From contig JASLIG010000126.1 in the NCBI GenBank assembly GCA_030152805.1, positions 1 to 49,958 of the forward strand: a stretch of DNA of 49,958 nt, given 5' to 3'. This document shows, one piece after another, positions 1 through 6,981 of this stretch; within the stretch, counting starts at the first letter, position 1, and every line of letters starts with the position of its first letter. Source of the stretch: Solirubrobacterales bacterium. GTDB lineage: Bacteria > Actinomycetota > Thermoleophilia > Solirubrobacterales > 70-9. The position numbers were made by a program, and so were the translations under genes. The notes below the pieces were generated by a model. That model saw only the letters and a program-made list of their open reading frames with translations, ran no database searches and was not told the DNA's origin.

Positions 1-216
1 AGCCGTTTTCTTGGCGGGGGTCCTGCTTGCCGCCGCGGGCTCGGTCGTCTATTGGCGCGCTCACACCCGGGGGTGGCGCGGCCTCGGGGGGCCCGACAAC
101 GGAGGCTAAGCCCCCGCCCGCAGGCCCCCCCGAGGCCGCGCCACCCGCGGGTGAGAGCGCGCCAATCGACGACCGAGCCCGCGGCGGCAAGCAGGACCCC
201 CGCCAAGAACACGGCT
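1..216. repeat. imperfect inverted repeat at the contig end
   Basis: Bases 1-93 are the reverse complement of 123-216 apart from four substitutions (positions 7, 50, 63, 70) and one length difference in a G/C run. The arms are separated by about 29 bases. The right arm fits the reading frame of the membrane-protein gene on the minus strand; the left arm is that same coding sequence folded back. A near-palindrome of this length starting exactly at the sequence edge is more typical of an assembly or amplification fold-back than of real biology. Residues encoded left of about position 120 should not be trusted. Confidence 0.85.
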
Positions 217-707
217 GCGACAGGGCTTGAGAGGGCACAGGCTGCGGAGGCGACGAGGGCCAGCCGCCCGCGGCTGAGCTGGAGGCAGCGCAGGGCTGCG
301 AGGCCGAAGGCTACGCCTAGGGCGAAGGTGAGTTGGCCGTCGGCCAGCAGCGTCACCACGCCGGCGCCGAACCAGAGCGTGGCCCAGCGCGCCGGCTCGC
401 CCCAGCGGTCGCGCACCAGGCGGTCGAACAGGTAGGAGGAGGCAACTACTGAAACCGCCCCGACGACCTGCACGCCGAGCAGCGAGGCCAGCGGTGGGAA
501 GAGGAAGCTGTAGGTGAGGGTGTAGTGACCGCCGTACCAACTGCCGTTCCAGATCGCCATGCCGGCGTGCTGGAAGAGCTCGGCGCGGAAGACCTGGGCG
601 GCGAGATCGCCCACCTGCGGGTTCCAGGCGACCATCGCGGCGGCGAGGGCGGCGCTTAGCGCGACGGCGGGAAGCCAGTCTGGTCGGAGGGCCTTTGACT
701 GGACCAT
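1..707 (-). CDS. multi-spanning membrane protein, GT-C glycosyltransferase-like (partial)
   Basis: The minus strand is open from an ATG at 707-705 to the edge of the window. The N-terminus reads MVQSKALRPDWLPAVALSAA and is followed by several hydrophobic segments, with aromatic-rich stretches such as GSWYGGHYTLTYSFLFPPLA between them. That pattern, a first membrane helix followed by a periplasmic loop with YGGHY, resembles actinobacterial GT87/GT-C polyprenol-linked mannosyltransferases, but the catalytic Asp region cannot be identified and the C-terminus is missing. The last part (left of about 120) lies in the fold-back and is probably artefactual. It diverges from lipB, with a 49-base gap holding both starts. 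Function is an inference from topology only. Confidence 0.55.
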   Translation of the reverse strand, partial: MVQSKALRPDWLPAVALSAALAAAMVAWNPQVGDLAAQVFRAELFQHAGMAIWNGSWYGGHYTLTYSFLFPPLASLLGVQVVGAVSVVASSYLFDRLVRDRWGEPARWATLWFGAGVVTLLADGQLTFALGVAFGLAALRCLQLSRGRLALVASAACALSSPVAAVFLAGVLLAAAGSVVDWRALTRGWRGLGGACGRGLSLRCRAPRGRATPGCERANRRPSPRRQAGPPPRKR

Positions 708-756
708 GGTCGGGACGGTGCCAAGGATAAAGCGGCGCCGTGCAACGATTTCGTTG

Positions 757-1491
757 ATGAGCGCGGAAGTCCTCGTAATCCGTTGCGGCCTCGTCCCCTA
801 CGACGAGGCGCTAGTGGCGCAGCGCTGGCTGCGCGATGCCCGCGAGGACGGCTCGATTCCGGACGCGCTGCTACTGCTCGAGCACCCGCCCGTCTACACC
901 CGCGGGCGCCGCTCGGTGCCGGAGGAGCTGCCGATGGCGGGCGAGTGGTACGAGATGCAGGGGATCGAGCTGCGCGACACCGACCGCGGCGGCCGGGTCA
1001 CCTACCACGGGCCGGGGCAGCTGGTCGCCTACCCGATCGTCGACCTGCGCCCATACGGCGACGATGTCCACGAGTACGTGCGGCGGCTTGAGCGGGTGGC
1101 GATCGCCTCCCTGGCCCAGCACGGAGTGGGCGCGCAGACGATCGAGGGGCTGACCGGGGTCTGGACCGAGGGCGAGCCACCGGGCTCGGCCGCGGGGCCA
1201 CGCGAAGCGCGCAAGATCGGCTCGATCGGCGTCCACGTCAGCCGCGGCATCACCACGCACGGGCTGGCGATCAACGTCAACAACGACCTGCAGCCTTTTG
1301 AGTGGATCGTGCCCTGCGGGATCGAGGGCTGCCAGCCCAGCTCGCTGAGCCGTGAGCTCGGGGCCGAGCAGAACCTCGCGGCCTTTGCCGGCACCGTCGC
1401 CGACAACTTCTCCGACGTCTACGATCGCGTTCCGGTGGCGACCCACCCCGACGATCTGGGACTCGACAGCGTTAGGCTCGGCGTCGCATGA
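757..1491 (+). CDS. lipB: octanoyl-[acyl-carrier-protein]:protein N-octanoyltransferase
   Basis: LipB transfers the octanoyl group from acyl carrier protein to the lipoyl-domain lysine of 2-oxoacid dehydrogenases and GcvH, the first step of endogenous lipoate synthesis. Diagnostic segments are LLLLEHPPVYTRGRR, GGRVTYHGPGQLVAYPIVDL, KIGSIGVHVSRGITTHGLAINV and VPCGIEGC, which hold the conserved acyl-binding Cys and the Lys of the Cys/Lys pair. The 244-residue length from ATG 757 is normal for the family. The frame stays open upstream, but the extra residues do not look like LipB, so 757 (MSAEVLVIRCGL) is preferred. It overlaps lipA by four bases (ATGA), so the two are translationally coupled. 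Confidence 0.95.
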   Translation: MSAEVLVIRCGLVPYDEALVAQRWLRDAREDGSIPDALLLLEHPPVYTRGRRSVPEELPMAGEWYEMQGIELRDTDRGGRVTYHGPGQLVAYPIVDLRPYGDDVHEYVRRLERVAIASLAQHGVGAQTIEGLTGVWTEGEPPGSAAGPREARKIGSIGVHVSRGITTHGLAINVNNDLQPFEWIVPCGIEGCQPSSLSRELGAEQNLAAFAGTVADNFSDVYDRVPVATHPDDLGLDSVRLGVA

Positions 1492-2450
1492 GCGAGAGCA
1501 CAGCGGAGCGCATCCACGTCACCCGCTCGCGGGCCAAGCCGGGCGGCACGGCCGCCGCGACCGGCGACGCCGTCCCCTTCCGCCGCGCTCGCAAGCCGCC
1601 GTGGCTAAAGGTGCCGGCGCCCGGCGGGCCGACCTACCGCCGGCTCAAGGCCTCGATCGGCAGCGACAACCTGCACACCGTCTGCGAGGAGGCCAACTGC
1701 CCCAACGTCGGCGAGTGCTGGGAGCGCGGCACGGCGACCTTCATGATCCTCGGCGACGTCTGCACCCGCCGCTGCGGCTTCTGCAACGTGAAGACGGGCG
1801 TGCCGAGCTGGAACGACCCCCTGGAGCCGCTGCGGGTGGCGAACCAGGTGAAGCGGATGGGGCTGCGGCACGCGGTCGTCACCTCGGTCGACCGCGACGA
1901 CCTGCCCGACTACGGGGCGAGCGCCTTCGTCGGCGTGATCCGCTCAATCCGCATGCAGGCGCCGGGCTGCAAGGTCGAGATCCTCACGCCGGACTTCCGC
2001 GGCCAGGAGATGCCGCTGGCCAAGGTGATCCACGAGCGGCCCGACGTCTTCAACCACAACGTCGAGACCGTGCCGCGGCTCTACCCCGTGGCGCGCCGCG
2101 GCTCCAAGTTCCTGCGTTCGGCGCGCGTGCTGAAGATGGCGAAGGAGATGGGCGGCGAGAACGTGGTGACCAAGTCGGGACTGATGGTCGGCCTCGGCGA
2201 GTCCTTCGAGGAGATGGTCGAGGCGTTCGGCATCCTGCGCCAGCACCGCGTCCAGGTGCTGACGGTCGGCCAGTACCTCCGCCCCACCGAGAACCACTTG
2301 CCGGTGACGCGCTACTGGCATCCCGAGGAGTTCGAGGCGCTGGAGAAGGCCGCCTACGAGCTCGGCTTCGAGTCCGTCGCCTCAGGCCCGCTCGTCCGCT
2401 CGAGCTACCACGCCGACCAGAACCTGCCCGAGCGCGCGCTCGCCGGCTAG
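1488..2450 (+). CDS. lipA: lipoyl synthase
   Basis: This radical SAM enzyme inserts two sulfurs at C6 and C8 of protein-bound octanoate, completing lipoylation. Both [4Fe-4S] sites are visible. The auxiliary, sacrificial cluster uses C66-x4-C71-x5-C77 (CEEANCPNVGEC) and the SAM cluster uses C92-x3-C96-x2-C99 (CTRRCGFC). Family blocks such as PDFRG, FNHNVETVPRLYP and GQYLRPTENHLPV follow, and the 320-residue length is typical. The C-terminal YHADQNLPERALAG is close to the usual end of the family. It is downstream of lipB with a 4-base overlap and converges with the PqqD gene, overlapping its 3' end by four bases. Confidence 0.97.
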   Translation: MSESTAERIHVTRSRAKPGGTAAATGDAVPFRRARKPPWLKVPAPGGPTYRRLKASIGSDNLHTVCEEANCPNVGECWERGTATFMILGDVCTRRCGFCNVKTGVPSWNDPLEPLRVANQVKRMGLRHAVVTSVDRDDLPDYGASAFVGVIRSIRMQAPGCKVEILTPDFRGQEMPLAKVIHERPDVFNHNVETVPRLYPVARRGSKFLRSARVLKMAKEMGGENVVTKSGLMVGLGESFEEMVEAFGILRQHRVQVLTVGQYLRPTENHLPVTRYWHPEEFEALEKAAYELGFESVASGPLVRSSYHADQNLPERALAG

Positions 2451-2734
2451 CTCGCCGCCAAAAGCTCGCGGCGGGCCATCTCGCGGGCAAAGGCCACCAC
2501 ATCGCTGAGGGCGCGGCCCTCGTCGATCTCGAAGCGGTTGGCCAGCCCGCTCGCCAGCTCGCCGACCCGGCGCGGCTGCTCGAGCTGATCCCAGATCCAG
2601 GCACCGGTGCTGTTCAGGCGCACCGCGATGCCGGCGTCGACGTCGAGCAGCACGGTCTCCTCGGGCAGGTCGCCGCGCACGGCGCGTTCGGTGCGCCGCA
2701 GCGTCGTCCCCGCTTCGATCTCAGCTACTGCCAC
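2447..2734 (-). CDS. PqqD-family peptide-binding (RRE) protein
   Basis: This is a 95-residue protein with a PqqD/RiPP-recognition-element fold pattern: LLDVDAGIAVRLNSTGAWIWDQLEQPRRVGELASGL, then a helix-rich FEIDEGRALSDVVAFAREM. The NxTGAxIWxxL motif is the family signature. Such proteins bind RiPP leader peptides and present them to modifying enzymes; the neighbours (HPr-kinase-like protein, two short precursors, radical SAM enzyme) fit that role. It starts at GTG 2734-2732, only 20 bases from the divergent HPr-kinase-like gene, so its promoter must lie largely inside that gene. It overlaps lipA tail to tail by four bases. Confidence 0.85.
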   Translation of the reverse strand: MAVAEIEAGTTLRRTERAVRGDLPEETVLLDVDAGIAVRLNSTGAWIWDQLEQPRRVGELASGLANRFEIDEGRALSDVVAFAREMARRELLAAS

Positions 2735-2740
2735 GGTCCA

Positions 2741-2746
2741 TACCCT
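2741..2746 (+). promoter_or_regulatory. candidate -10 element (TACCCT) for a leaderless transcript
   Basis: TACCCT fits the actinobacterial TANNNT -10 consensus and ends eight bases before the ATG at 2755, the usual geometry for a leaderless mRNA. It lies in the 20-base gap between two divergent starts, where there is no room for a conventional leader or ribosome binding site. Prediction only. Confidence 0.4.
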
Positions 2747-2754
2747 AAGACCGC

Positions 2755-3627
2755 ATGGGCAGCCTCTATGGATTCGAGATTAAGTCCGACCTGCCGCTGC
2801 GGCGACTGAACGCTGCAGCCGGGAGGCGCGGCGAGCTGATCGTTACGGCGGCGCGGGAGCGGCTCCTCGCACCGGACCAGCCGCCGACCGGGGAGCTGGT
2901 CACCGACGATGGCTACCGCTGGTTCGCCGCCTACGAGCTCGGCGGCGGCTGCCTGCTGCAGATGCCGCCGAGCGGCTCCTTCCTGCTGGAGCCCGAGCAC
3001 GGCCGGGTGATCGTCGACTCGACCGATGACGATGCGGAACTGCTCGAGCATCGAATTGCCTCCTCGGCGATCTGCACGCTTCTCTCGATGCGCGGCGACC
3101 TGGTCCTGCACGCGGCGGCGGCCGAGGCACGGGGACGGTCGATCGTCTTCTGCGGGCCGACGCTGCGCGGCAAGTCGACGCTGGCGCGGGCGCTCGGCGA
3201 GGCCGGCTGCCGGCTGCTCGGCGAGGACGGGATCGCGATCGAGCTGAGCGAGCGTGGGCCGATCGCCTATCCCGGGGCGCGCGGCGTGCGGATGCGGCGC
3301 CAGGACGGCAACGGCGCCCGCCGCACGGAGTTGGTCGCGGAGCCGGGGCCAGGTGAGCCGGATCCATCGCCGGTCGCGACGATCGTCCAGCTGGATGAGC
3401 GCTCAGAGGCGTTCAAGGCCGAGCCGCTGGAGGCGGCCCAAGCGCTCGCCGCCCTCACCCCCAACCTGGTCCACAGCGGCGGGCGCCCCGCGATTGCCGC
3501 CGCCTTCGCCGGACTGGCCGAGCTGCTCAGCTCCGTGCCGGCGCTGAGGGTGTCCCTTCCCGACCGTCTCGACGCGCTGCCCACTGCCGCCGAGCGCTTT
3601 CTCGACTCGGTCGACGTCGCTGGCTAG
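2755..3627 (+). CDS. HPr(Ser) kinase-like P-loop protein of a RiPP locus
   Basis: This 290-residue protein has the layout of HPr-kinase homologs found in lasso and radical SAM RiPP clusters: an N-terminal beta-rich half, then GDLVLHAAAAEARGRSIVFC and a Walker A motif GPTLRGKST at about residues 134-142. The segment GCRLLGEDGIAI occupies the place of the metal/phosphate-binding acidic pair; it has ED where many relatives have DD. In paeninodin-type lasso clusters a homolog phosphorylates a Ser near the precursor C-terminus. Both precursors here have a Ser at residue 32, which makes the same job plausible, but this is inference. The gene is followed by a 47-base gap and a strong ribosome site before precursor 1. 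Confidence 0.8.
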   Translation: MGSLYGFEIKSDLPLRRLNAAAGRRGELIVTAARERLLAPDQPPTGELVTDDGYRWFAAYELGGGCLLQMPPSGSFLLEPEHGRVIVDSTDDDAELLEHRIASSAICTLLSMRGDLVLHAAAAEARGRSIVFCGPTLRGKSTLARALGEAGCRLLGEDGIAIELSERGPIAYPGARGVRMRRQDGNGARRTELVAEPGPGEPDPSPVATIVQLDERSEAFKAEPLEAAQALAALTPNLVHSGGRPAIAAAFAGLAELLSSVPALRVSLPDRLDALPTAAERFLDSVDVAG

Positions 3628-3674
3628 ACTCCTCGCCAGGCTTCGACCCACACCGACATGATCAGGAGGGAGCG

Positions 3675-3785
3675 ATGAGCGAGAAGGTGTCAGACCCCTA
3701 CGAGGCGCCTAGCGTCGAGCAGATCGAGACCGGCGGCGAGCCGATCGAGACTGTGGCGGGCGCCGGCAGCATTCAGATTCCATGA
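3675..3785 (+). CDS. candidate RiPP precursor peptide 1 (36 aa)
   Basis: This small ORF has a strong ribosome binding site (AGGAGGGA at about 3663-3670) ahead of ATG 3675. It encodes MSEKVSDPYEAPSVEQ, then IETGGEPIETVAGAGSIQIP and a TGA. It shares residue-for-residue register with the next small ORF: Y9, P12, S13, V14, E18, T19, G20, G21, E22, P23, I24, T26 and S32. The Y-x2-P start with a following hydrophobic residue and G-x5-T resembles lasso leader peptides with two extra residues. The putative core after T26 is VAGAGSIQIP, with no Cys, Asp, Glu, Lys or aromatic residue. The TGA overlaps the next ATG (ATGA at 3782-3785), implying coupling. The peptide product is inferred. Confidence 0.8.
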   Translation: MSEKVSDPYEAPSVEQIETGGEPIETVAGAGSIQIP

Positions 3786-3889
3786 CAAACCATCGAACTC
3801 CGCCCTATGACCCACCCAGCGTCGAGGAGGTCGAGACCGGCGGCGAGCCGATTTCCACTTCGCCCGGCCTCGCCAGCGTCGGTACGTAG
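3782..3889 (+). CDS. candidate RiPP precursor peptide 2 (35 aa), paralog of peptide 1
   Basis: Translation gives MTNHRTPPYDPPSVEEVE, TGGEPISTSPGLASVGT and then TAG. The leader block Y9-x2-P12-S-V and the ETGGEPI block (18-24) coincide with peptide 1 at identical positions, while the C-terminal ten residues differ. That is the pattern expected for a conserved leader with a variable core. Translation probably depends on coupling to peptide 1 because only a four-base overlap (ATGA) separates them and no separate ribosome site is visible. Its 3' part overlaps, in another frame, the 5' part of the open frame of the radical SAM gene. Confidence 0.78.
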   Translation: MTNHRTPPYDPPSVEEVETGGEPISTSPGLASVGT

Positions 3890-5354
3890 GCGCAGCCAGG
3901 AGAACTTCACGTGGAGCCGGCTGCTGTGGCGACTCGGCCGTCGGCATCCGCGCGCTCTCACCGAGGCTCCGGAGCGCCCGGTCGGGGCGAAGCTGGAGCT
4001 GACCTACGCCTGCAACCTGCGCTGCGGCTTCTGCTACACCGACTCGCCGCGGCACACCCTGCAGCGCACGCCTGAGCTGAGCGACGACGAGTGGCGCCAG
4101 GTGGTGCGCCAGTCGCTGGACCTCGGGATCGTCGAGGCGGTGGTGACCGGCGGCGAGCCTTTCCTGCGCAAGGAGCTCACCCTCGAGGTGGTCGAGACGC
4201 TGGCCGGCGCCGGCGCCGGGGTCACCCTCAACACCAACGGCTGGTTCGTCGACGATGGGGTAGCGCGGCGGCTGGGCGCCCTGCGCGGCGTTACCGCGCA
4301 CGTCTCCATCGACGGAGCGCGACCGGGGCTCCACGACGGCTCCCGCGGCGTGCCCGGGAGCTGGCGGCGGGCGATCGAGGGCGCCGACCGCCTGCTGGGC
4401 GCCGGCGTCGGGGTCTGCGTCGTGCACGTGGTGACGCCGAGCAACGCGGCCGCGGTGCCGGAGTTCCTCGAGCAGATGTGGGCCCTGGGGGTGCCCTGGC
4501 TGCGGGTGACGCCGGTCGTGGTGACGGGCGCCGCGGCGCGCGGTGGCCGGTGGCAGGTCTCGCGGCGGACGCTGGAGGAGGCGGTCGAGGCGTTTGCGCG
4601 TGAGCGCGGCGATGCGATGCGGATCGACCTGCTGCCCGGGACCGGCGGCGACGTCAGCCTGCAGGGGCGGCGAGCGCCCGGCAGCTTCCTGGTGCGGCCG
4701 AACGGCGATGTCAGGCCGGACTCGATGCGGCCCTTCAGCTTCGGCAACGCGGTGCGCGACGGGCTCGACGCCTGCTGGTCGGCGATCCGCGAGGACTGGG
4801 ATGACGAGCGGATCAACCGCTGGGCGAACTCGATCAAGGGGCCGGAGGATCTGGCGAAGTCGGACCTGATCGCGTACCTCGACGAGGAGGTGAGCGTGGC
4901 GGGGGGATCGCCGGGCCGGGCGGGCGACTCCGGCCGTCAAGCGAAGGTTCCGGCGCCGACTCCGCCGCCGGCCGTGGATCCGGAGGTCGAGTCGCAGCAG
5001 GCGCGGGAGGCGGTGCGGGAGCTGGCGGCGGCACGCCGATACAAGCACACGCCGCTGCGCTGGACCGGCAGCGCGCGGCATCGCTTCCTGCGGCTGATCG
5101 GCGACGGCACCTACCTGCGGCTGAACGAGTCGAGCGGCGTCGTCCTGGACGCCCTCGACGGCGGCACGCTCGGCGACGCGGCGAACGCCCTAGGGGCGCG
5201 CTATGGCCTCGACCCCGAGCGATCCCGCCAGGACGCGCTCAGCGCGACCCGCGAGCTGCTGCGGCGCCGCGTGGTGATCCCCGCGGACGCGAGCGGATCC
5301 TCCCCAGCCGAGCCCGGAACCAGCGACTTGCCCGGACTCGAGCCGAACGGGTAG
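3807..5354 (+). CDS. radical SAM RiPP-modifying enzyme with C-terminal PqqD domain
   Basis: The SAM cluster motif is CNLRCGFC (C69, C73, C76 counting from ATG 3807), followed by GGEPFLRKEL and LNTNGWF, standard radical SAM blocks. Residues around 290-330 (SFLVRPNGDVRPDSMRPFSFGNAV) keep the shape of a SPASM domain but lack all its cysteines, so no auxiliary Fe-S cluster is predicted. The C-terminus (about 420-495; GDGTYLRLNESSGVVLDALD, then AANALGARYGLDPERSRQD) is a PqqD/RRE domain. The start is unclear: ATG 3807 lies inside peptide 2, and the first 35 residues look uncoded-like (Arg/Pro/Ser-rich). The conserved part begins near WSRLLWRLGRRHPRAL, where only CTG codons (3921, 3924) are available. 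Confidence 0.85.
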   Translation: MTHPASRRSRPAASRFPLRPASPASVRRRSQENFTWSRLLWRLGRRHPRALTEAPERPVGAKLELTYACNLRCGFCYTDSPRHTLQRTPELSDDEWRQVVRQSLDLGIVEAVVTGGEPFLRKELTLEVVETLAGAGAGVTLNTNGWFVDDGVARRLGALRGVTAHVSIDGARPGLHDGSRGVPGSWRRAIEGADRLLGAGVGVCVVHVVTPSNAAAVPEFLEQMWALGVPWLRVTPVVVTGAAARGGRWQVSRRTLEEAVEAFARERGDAMRIDLLPGTGGDVSLQGRRAPGSFLVRPNGDVRPDSMRPFSFGNAVRDGLDACWSAIREDWDDERINRWANSIKGPEDLAKSDLIAYLDEEVSVAGGSPGRAGDSGRQAKVPAPTPPPAVDPEVESQQAREAVRELAAARRYKHTPLRWTGSARHRFLRLIGDGTYLRLNESSGVVLDALDGGTLGDAANALGARYGLDPERSRQDALSATRELLRRRVVIPADASGSSPAEPGTSDLPGLEPNG

Positions 5355-5640
5355 CCCCAGTTCCGCACGAACAACGAATCGACCCGGCATCGGCCAACCG
5401 AGATCCGCATTCGCGTCTCCTGCGTAACCATGAGCGACCTGGCACTGAGCGGCAACGCGTCCGCATTGCCACCGATGTTCCCGTGTGTCGCCCCGGTCGA
5501 TTCACGCATCTCGTTGGTGCTCGGCATAGCGATCGCTCGGATATCTGACACGGGGCGTCTCCTTTGCTCGCGGGCTGGTGGCAAGAGCCGGACCCGAGAG
5601 AGGCTCCCTCGCGAGCCTCCTCGCGGCGCGAACTGCCTGA
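5355..5640. other. intergenic region after the RiPP locus
   Basis: No convincing gene is visible. Several overlapping frames are open on both strands, but none shows a recognisable domain or ribosome site. The region contains a 7-bp stem (GAGGCTC/GAGCCTC) at 5600-5619 with a six-base loop just ahead of the next gene. It may be a terminator or attenuator, but there is no following T-run. Confidence 0.5.
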
Positions 5641-6867
5641 ATGTTCAATACTATATCTGCACGTTCAGCAAATGGCGGAAACTTGTCTCGTTCTTCCAGT
5701 CAACATCCAGACGCCATCGTCCGCGATTTTCAGGAGATTCGTCGCCTGCGCTGGTCACGGCCCGGCGGCTTTCGCAAGCTCGACACCCTGATCGATCATC
5801 CGCTAGTAGCCCACATCGCCGGCGGGTCGACTGAGATTTCGCGGCGGGTGAAGGCTCTGCGCACCGCCCTCACGCGCATCGTCAAGCAGATCGAGCGTCT
5901 CGAGCAAAAGGAGCCGCCGCCGCTCGACCGCTCGGTTGCTTACGCGGCAACCCTGCTTCTCCGTCTCGATCCCGAGACGGAAGACGAGGTTGCCGAGCAG
6001 TTGCGTAAACGCATCGTCACGCGCTGGAAGCGGAACGAGCGTGAGCAATTGAGCGCGGACGGCTTCCGCCAGCATCTCGAGATCCCGGCCGTCTATGAAC
6101 CCCTGGCCGCCGAGTTCCGGCTTTACGCACGCGACCAAGAGCAGCGCCTGGGCGGCTTCAAGAAGCTCGAACCGAGCGGCGGCAAGCAGGTCAGGGTTAC
6201 CGGTCCGGCGCCACCGAGCAAATTGGGCAAGCTGGCTCGCCGCCTCTGGGATCTCGAACGCAAAGCGCTGGCGCTGAGGTTGACCGCCGTTCGCGATGGG
6301 GAGCTCGGCGTTCGCAACGACGAAGAGATGGTCAAGCTGCTCGTAATGCTCACGGAAACGGCTGAGCACGAACTGAAGGCGGTCGACCACGTCGCGATCT
6401 CAGAATGGTTCGGCAATCCGCTTCTGAATGAGTACCTTCGCCTGCAGCTGGACCGTTCACGCCATGGCAAAGTGTCCCTGGAGCGCATTCGCTTGGTCAC
6501 CGAGGACGAGCTGGCCGATGCACGGCGGCTGAAGCAGCTGCACGAGTTCGTCAGACTCCACGACGAGGCGTCAGCGGACCTACTTCTCTGCCCACTCCAG
6601 GTTGCCGAGGATCTGCGCACCTCCTTCCGTCCGCGGATGGGTCTGCTGCTGGTCGATCCGAAGACCGAGCCAGTCCTCCTGACTGGATGGCTTGGCGAAG
6701 GACTTATTGAGCGAGCGCGTGTCTATACCCAACCGACCGACACTCTGCGCGAGTACCAGGCCGAATACGTCCGCTTGCGGACGAACGTCATCTCGCATGA
6801 CCGCGACCGGATGGTTCGGGCGCAGCTGGCGAAGCTGGCTGGACCGGTGCCTTTTGAGCTGAGCTGA
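5641..6867 (+). CDS. protein of unknown function, helical N-terminus
   Basis: This 408-residue protein is not confidently recognised. The first 40 residues may not belong: the start ATG 5641 has no ribosome site, and the clearer coding pattern begins near IVRDFQEIRRLRW. Residues 70-95 (KALRTALTRIVKQIERLEQ) look like a coiled helix. The next block (LLLRLDPETEDEVAEQ, then KRNEREQLSADGFRQHLE) resembles the small helical modules found at the N-terminus of actinobacterial regulators and effector-associated proteins. The C-terminal third (SLERIRLVTEDELADARRL to about PVLLTGWLGEGLIERARVY) looks like a compact alpha/beta domain. Base composition is lower in G+C than its neighbours and it sits beside a tRNA, which suggests transfer. 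Confidence 0.65.
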   Translation: MFNTISARSANGGNLSRSSSQHPDAIVRDFQEIRRLRWSRPGGFRKLDTLIDHPLVAHIAGGSTEISRRVKALRTALTRIVKQIERLEQKEPPPLDRSVAYAATLLLRLDPETEDEVAEQLRKRIVTRWKRNEREQLSADGFRQHLEIPAVYEPLAAEFRLYARDQEQRLGGFKKLEPSGGKQVRVTGPAPPSKLGKLARRLWDLERKALALRLTAVRDGELGVRNDEEMVKLLVMLTETAEHELKAVDHVAISEWFGNPLLNEYLRLQLDRSRHGKVSLERIRLVTEDELADARRLKQLHEFVRLHDEASADLLLCPLQVAEDLRTSFRPRMGLLLVDPKTEPVLLTGWLGEGLIERARVYTQPTDTLREYQAEYVRLRTNVISHDRDRMVRAQLAKLAGPVPFELS

Positions 6868-6881
6868 CGCCCGGGCAGCCA

Positions 6882-6954
6882 TGGAGCCAGCCGGGATCGA
6901 ACCGGCGACCTCCGCCTTGCAAAGGCGGCGCTCTGCCAGCTGAGCTATGGCCCC
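6882..6954 (-). tRNA. tRNA-Ala(TGC)
   Basis: Read on the minus strand the gene begins GGGGCCATAGCTCAGCTGG, has the anticodon stem-loop CGCCTTTGCAAGGCG with anticodon TGC, and a T-arm CCGGTTCGATCCCGG. The acceptor GGGGCCA pairs with TGGCTCC (one G-T pair), and the discriminator base is A. CCA is not encoded. The length is 73 nt. Confidence 0.95.
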
Positions 6955-6981
6955 GCAGCCCAGAGTGTAGGCCGCTTTCCG

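Noticed and set aside
559..756. Extension of LipB upstream to 559
   Set aside because: It would overlap the opposing membrane-protein gene, and the residues are not LipB-like; ATG 757 gives a normal length.
1352..2809. 485-codon plus-strand frame overlapping lipB and lipA
   Set aside because: It is in a different frame from both lipoate genes, which are certain; composition is Arg/Ala/Gly-rich noise.
2755..5354. Lasso peptide cluster
   Set aside because: The leaders resemble lasso leaders and RRE/HPr-kinase homologs occur there, but no asparagine-synthetase-like cyclase or transglutaminase-like peptidase is present, and the putative cores contain no Asp or Glu to form a macrolactam.
5201..5584. 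Minus-strand frame after the radical SAM gene as a third precursor
   Set aside because: It has no ribosome site, does not share the leader motif, and mostly overlaps the radical SAM gene's C-terminal coding sequence.
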